A stretch of DNA of 15,686 bases from Verrucomicrobiales bacterium (GTDB taxonomy: Bacteria; Verrucomicrobiota; Verrucomicrobiia; Limisphaerales; UBA1096): assembly GCA_011523195.1 (NCBI GenBank), contig WTHH01000067.1:1-15686 (forward strand). The letters run 5' to 3'. Below the pieces are notes generated by a model. That model saw only the letters and a list, made by a program, of their open reading frames with translations, had not been told where the DNA came from and searched no databases. The translations under genes and the position numbers were made by a program. This document shows positions 13,463-15,686 of the stretch, one piece after another; position 1 is the first letter of the stretch, and the number at the start of each line of letters is the position of its first letter.

Positions 13463-14914
13463 ATGATTTTGCCTTGGAGGATTTGTCGTTTCTGGCTTAT
13501 TTTGGGGATTTTTCCACTGATATCGCTAGGCCAAGCGACGGAGGCCAAGCGGCCAAACGTTTTGTTTATTGCGGTCGATGACCTCAACAACGACCTCGGC
13601 TGCTACGGACATCCGCTTGTCAAGTCGCCCAACATCGACCGCTTGGCCAAGCGTGGCGTGCAGTTCGACCGTGCCTACTGCCAGTACCCAGTCTGCAATC
13701 CCAGCCGCTCGTCTTTCATGACCGGCCTTTACCCGGAACAGACCGGGGTGCTCTCCAACGCCGGGGATTTTCGCAAACGCCATCCCGACTTGCCGACGCT
13801 GTCGCAGCACTTCATGAACAACGGCTACTTCGCGGCGCGCGTCGGGAAGATTTACCACTACGGAGTCCCGTTGCAGATCGGCACCTCGGGAGAGGACGAT
13901 CCCGCATCGTGGAACAAGGTGGCCAACCCGATCGGCATCGATCGCACCGAGCTGGAACCGATCTCAACACTAGTCAAGGGCAAGTACGGCGGCACCATCT
14001 CGTGGCGCATCATCGACGGGAAGGACGAGGATCACACCGACGGCAGGGGCGCACTTGATGCCATCCGGATAATGAAGGCCCATCACCCGGACAAAACCGG
14101 CAAGCCGTTCTTCCTCGCGATGGGCTTCTTCCGCCCGCATACCCCGTACGTCGCGCCGGCGCACTATGCGAAGCTTTACCCCGTCGACAAGATTGAGCCG
14201 TTGATGGAAAAGCCTGGCGACCGTGACGATATTCCGTCCGTGGGACTGCACGATCGTCCCCGCCAACGCGAACTCACCTTGGCCAAGCGCAAGGAAATCA
14301 TTCAAGCCTACTATGCTTCCATCTCGCTGATGGACGCCTGTGTCGGCCGGCTCCTCGATGCGCTGGACGACTTAAAACTGGCCGAAAACACCATCGTGGT
14401 GTTTTTCTCCGACCACGGCTACCACCTTGGTCATCATGGCCTGTGGCAAAAAAGTGATTTATTCGAGGGCAGCGTCCGCGTCCCGATGATCATCTCTGTG
14501 CCGGGCACAAAACAGGGCGGAAAAAAGTCTGCGTCACTCGTGGAATTGGTCGACTTGTATCCAACGCTTGCCGACCTGTGTGGCTTGGCTAAGCCCGGGC
14601 ACCTCAAGGGCAAAAGCATCGTACCGTTGCTGGATGACCCCTCGAAAACGGTCCGCGATGCCGCGTTCACCGTTACCCTTGCCCGGGGAAAAATGCCGCG
14701 CGGTGTGAAAGGCCCCAAGCCGCTTGGCCGCACGATCCGTACCGATCGCTATCGCTACACCGTGTGGGGGAAGGACGGAGAATTCGGTGTGGAACTGTAC
14801 GACTATCAATCCGATCCCGGCGAATACACCAACTTGGCCAAGCGCAGAGGAAACGAAGTACTAGTCAATCTTATGCGAGCCAAACTTCACGCCACCCGGG
14901 CATTCACGCGCTAA
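13463..14914 (+). CDS. secreted sulfatase, iduronate-2-sulfatase-like
   Basis: About 483 residues. A signal peptide (ILPWRICRFWLILGIFPLI, then LGQA) sends it out of the cytoplasm. RPNVLFIAVDDLNNDLGCYG carries the metal-binding Asp pair. CNPSRSSFMTG is the sulfatase signature, whose first Cys (78 from this ATG) is converted to formylglycine by the FGE/anSME system. FFSDHGYHLGHHGLWQKSDLFEGSVRVPMI supplies the late Asp-His metal ligands and closely follows the iduronate-2-sulfatase subgroup. The substrate would be sulfate esters of polysaccharides, fitting a marine polysaccharide degrader, but it cannot be read exactly. Three exact palindrome copies lie in the gene, all read as LAKR, and variants overlap the signal-peptide junction. 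The start could be TTG 13457. An EF-hand gene follows after 22 bases. Confidence 0.92.
   Translation: MILPWRICRFWLILGIFPLISLGQATEAKRPNVLFIAVDDLNNDLGCYGHPLVKSPNIDRLAKRGVQFDRAYCQYPVCNPSRSSFMTGLYPEQTGVLSNAGDFRKRHPDLPTLSQHFMNNGYFAARVGKIYHYGVPLQIGTSGEDDPASWNKVANPIGIDRTELEPISTLVKGKYGGTISWRIIDGKDEDHTDGRGALDAIRIMKAHHPDKTGKPFFLAMGFFRPHTPYVAPAHYAKLYPVDKIEPLMEKPGDRDDIPSVGLHDRPRQRELTLAKRKEIIQAYYASISLMDACVGRLLDALDDLKLAENTIVVFFSDHGYHLGHHGLWQKSDLFEGSVRVPMIISVPGTKQGGKKSASLVELVDLYPTLADLCGLAKPGHLKGKSIVPLLDDPSKTVRDAAFTVTLARGKMPRGVKGPKPLGRTIRTDRYRYTVWGKDGEFGVELYDYQSDPGEYTNLAKRRGNEVLVNLMRAKLHATRAFTR
13524..13559. repeat. paired degenerate palindromes at the sulfatase signal-peptide junction
   Basis: CGCTAGGCCAAGCG (13524-13537, one mismatch) is followed by GAGGCCAAGCGGCC (13541-13554). 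They encode LGQATEAKRP across the predicted cleavage site. Confidence 0.5.
13640..13653. repeat. perfect 14-bp dispersed palindrome inside the sulfatase gene
   Basis: CGCTTGGCCAAGCG, read as RLAKR in the conserved NIDRLAxxG segment of sulfatases. Protein constraint may explain part of this copy. Confidence 0.7.
14278..14290. repeat. dispersed palindrome inside the sulfatase gene
   Basis: CTTGGCCAAGCGC with the exact decamer at 14278-14287, read as TLAKRK. Confidence 0.6.
14833..14845. repeat. dispersed palindrome near the 3' end of the sulfatase gene
   Basis: CTTGGCCAAGCGC with the exact decamer at 14833-14842, read as NLAKRR close to the C-terminus, where sulfatases commonly have a YNLA-type segment. 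Confidence 0.6.
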
Positions 14915-14936
14915 CGGCATAAATGCTTATCAAAAT

Positions 14937-15686
14937 ATGAGAACAAGAAATCTTCACATTTCCCTCGCCACCATGTTTTGGATGGCTGCTGCCTTGACCC
15001 TTTTTGGTCAAGCTAACCGGGGTGGCATGACGCGGACCTTACCAATACTGACCGCACTAGATGCCGATGGGAATGGGGAGATTTCCGATACTGAAATCAT
15101 GGATTCTGCTGCTGCCCTCAGAAAACTGGACAAGAACAAGGACGGCAAACTCACACCAGATGAATTGCGACCTAGCTTTGTTGCCGGCCGGAATGGCAAA
15201 GATGGCAATAGAGGAATCCAGAATCGTTCCGCAGTGACCCAGCCCCTAAAACCACTTCCCCCTGTAGCAAAACAGATCGAAGGAATTTCAACACGAATGA
15301 TTCTGAAATTGTTTGGGGCGAAAGGGCGGCACGGGGGCACTGAAAGCGAATTAGCAAACTACCGACGAGTTTTTGGATTTCCAGATACCGACAAGGATGG
15401 GCGACATTCAAAAAAAGAATATATTGATGACGGCGCTTATCTGACACCCCAGTCAAGGCGAGGTATTTTTCAGGCATCCGATACAAACAACGACGGCTAC
15501 GTCACCGAGTTTGAATATATCGAAAATCGGCTCATCACAGACGAGGCGAAATTGATCTTCAGTGAGATAGACGACAACAGTAACAACAGGCTGACTTCAA
15601 TGGAATTCTTGGACAGTGGTAAGTTAAAAGATAGAAAACTGGCCATAGGAGTTTTTAAGGCACTTGACACCAACGGAGATGGGGAA
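14937..15686 (+). CDS. secreted EF-hand calcium-binding protein (3' partial)
   Basis: The frame is open from ATG 14937 to the window edge, giving 250 residues. A signal peptide (hydrophobic core SLATMFWMAAALTLFG, ending GQA at 24-26) indicates export. Six EF-hand-type loops are visible: DADGNGEISDTE (42-53), DKNKDGKLTPDE (65-76), DTDKDGRHSKKE (150-161), DTNNDGYVTEFE (182-193), the weaker DDNSNNRLTSME (212-223) and a last one cut at the edge (DTNGDGE, 244-250). They come in pairs, as in calmodulin-like modules, and should bind calcium outside the cytoplasm. It follows the sulfatase by 22 bases, suggesting one transcript. Sulfatases are calcium enzymes, but a direct link is speculation. The base composition is visibly more AT-rich than its neighbours, and no palindrome copy occurs in it. 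Confidence 0.85.
   Translation, partial: MRTRNLHISLATMFWMAAALTLFGQANRGGMTRTLPILTALDADGNGEISDTEIMDSAAALRKLDKNKDGKLTPDELRPSFVAGRNGKDGNRGIQNRSAVTQPLKPLPPVAKQIEGISTRMILKLFGAKGRHGGTESELANYRRVFGFPDTDKDGRHSKKEYIDDGAYLTPQSRRGIFQASDTNNDGYVTEFEYIENRLITDEAKLIFSEIDDNSNNRLTSMEFLDSGKLKDRKLAIGVFKALDTNGDGE

Noticed and set aside
245..14845. CRISPR array or insertion-sequence ends as explanation of the repeats
   Set aside because: Spacing is irregular, copies lie inside genes, there are no unique spacers of constant length, and no transposase or cas gene is present.

Overview
The window is a compact, GC-rich (by eye about 60%) bacterial chromosome segment with seventeen protein genes, two of them cut by the window ends, and no RNA gene, insertion sequence or CRISPR array that I can see. 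No stretch over 300 bases lacks a gene. The gene set suggests a free-living member of the PVC superphylum, most likely Verrucomicrobiota and less likely Planctomycetota. The clues are a PQQ-type propeller remnant, a secreted iduronate-sulfatase-like enzyme followed by a secreted EF-hand protein, ThrH, and a two-subunit 2-oxoacid:ferredoxin oxidoreductase with a fused gamma-alpha chain. The taxonomic call is inference from gene content, not from a marker gene.

Layout. 2-1671 (+): the end of a quinoprotein-like gene, thiE and a PfkB sugar kinase. 1787-2275 (-): the peroxiredoxin bcp. 2377-3321 (+): a TPR protein whose 3' end overlaps coaX (3260-4036, -). 4185-7693 (+): thrH, then korA-korB behind a good sigma70-type promoter. 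7720-8094 (-): a rhodanese. 8202-9467 (+): cinA. 9468-12015 (-): a run of secreted metallo-beta-lactamase-fold protein, a cysteine-desulfurase-like protein and a 4Fe-4S ferredoxin. 12152-13315 (-): a membrane fatty-acid desaturase with an unusual coiled-coil tail, closed by a strong intrinsic terminator. 13463-15686 (+): a sulfatase and an EF-hand protein. Orientation flips often, giving four convergent pairs: pfkB/bcp, TPR/coaX, korB/rhodanese and cinA/ferredoxin.

The metabolic genes are largely core functions: thiamine, CoA and serine/threonine metabolism, low-potential ferredoxin-linked 2-oxoacid oxidation, redox defence and NAD salvage. Ferredoxin reduced by KorAB could plausibly be, or be exchanged with, the small ferredoxin at 9468-9701, but the sequence does not prove this.

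The most striking signal is not a gene. A short palindrome, core CTTGGCCAAG and usually within CGCTTGGCCAAGCG, occurs ten times exactly and many more times as one- or two-base variants. It lies inside genes in two different reading frames on both strands, and in intergenic gaps, where it sometimes forms a 12-bp tandem. Chance predicts about 0.015 exact decamers in a window this long. It resembles, in style only, the cyanobacterial HIP1 octamer, REP elements or DNA uptake sequences. I know of no description of this sequence. The second notable signal is a cysteine-desulfurase homologue that keeps the catalytic cysteine but has arginine where the PLP-binding lysine should be.
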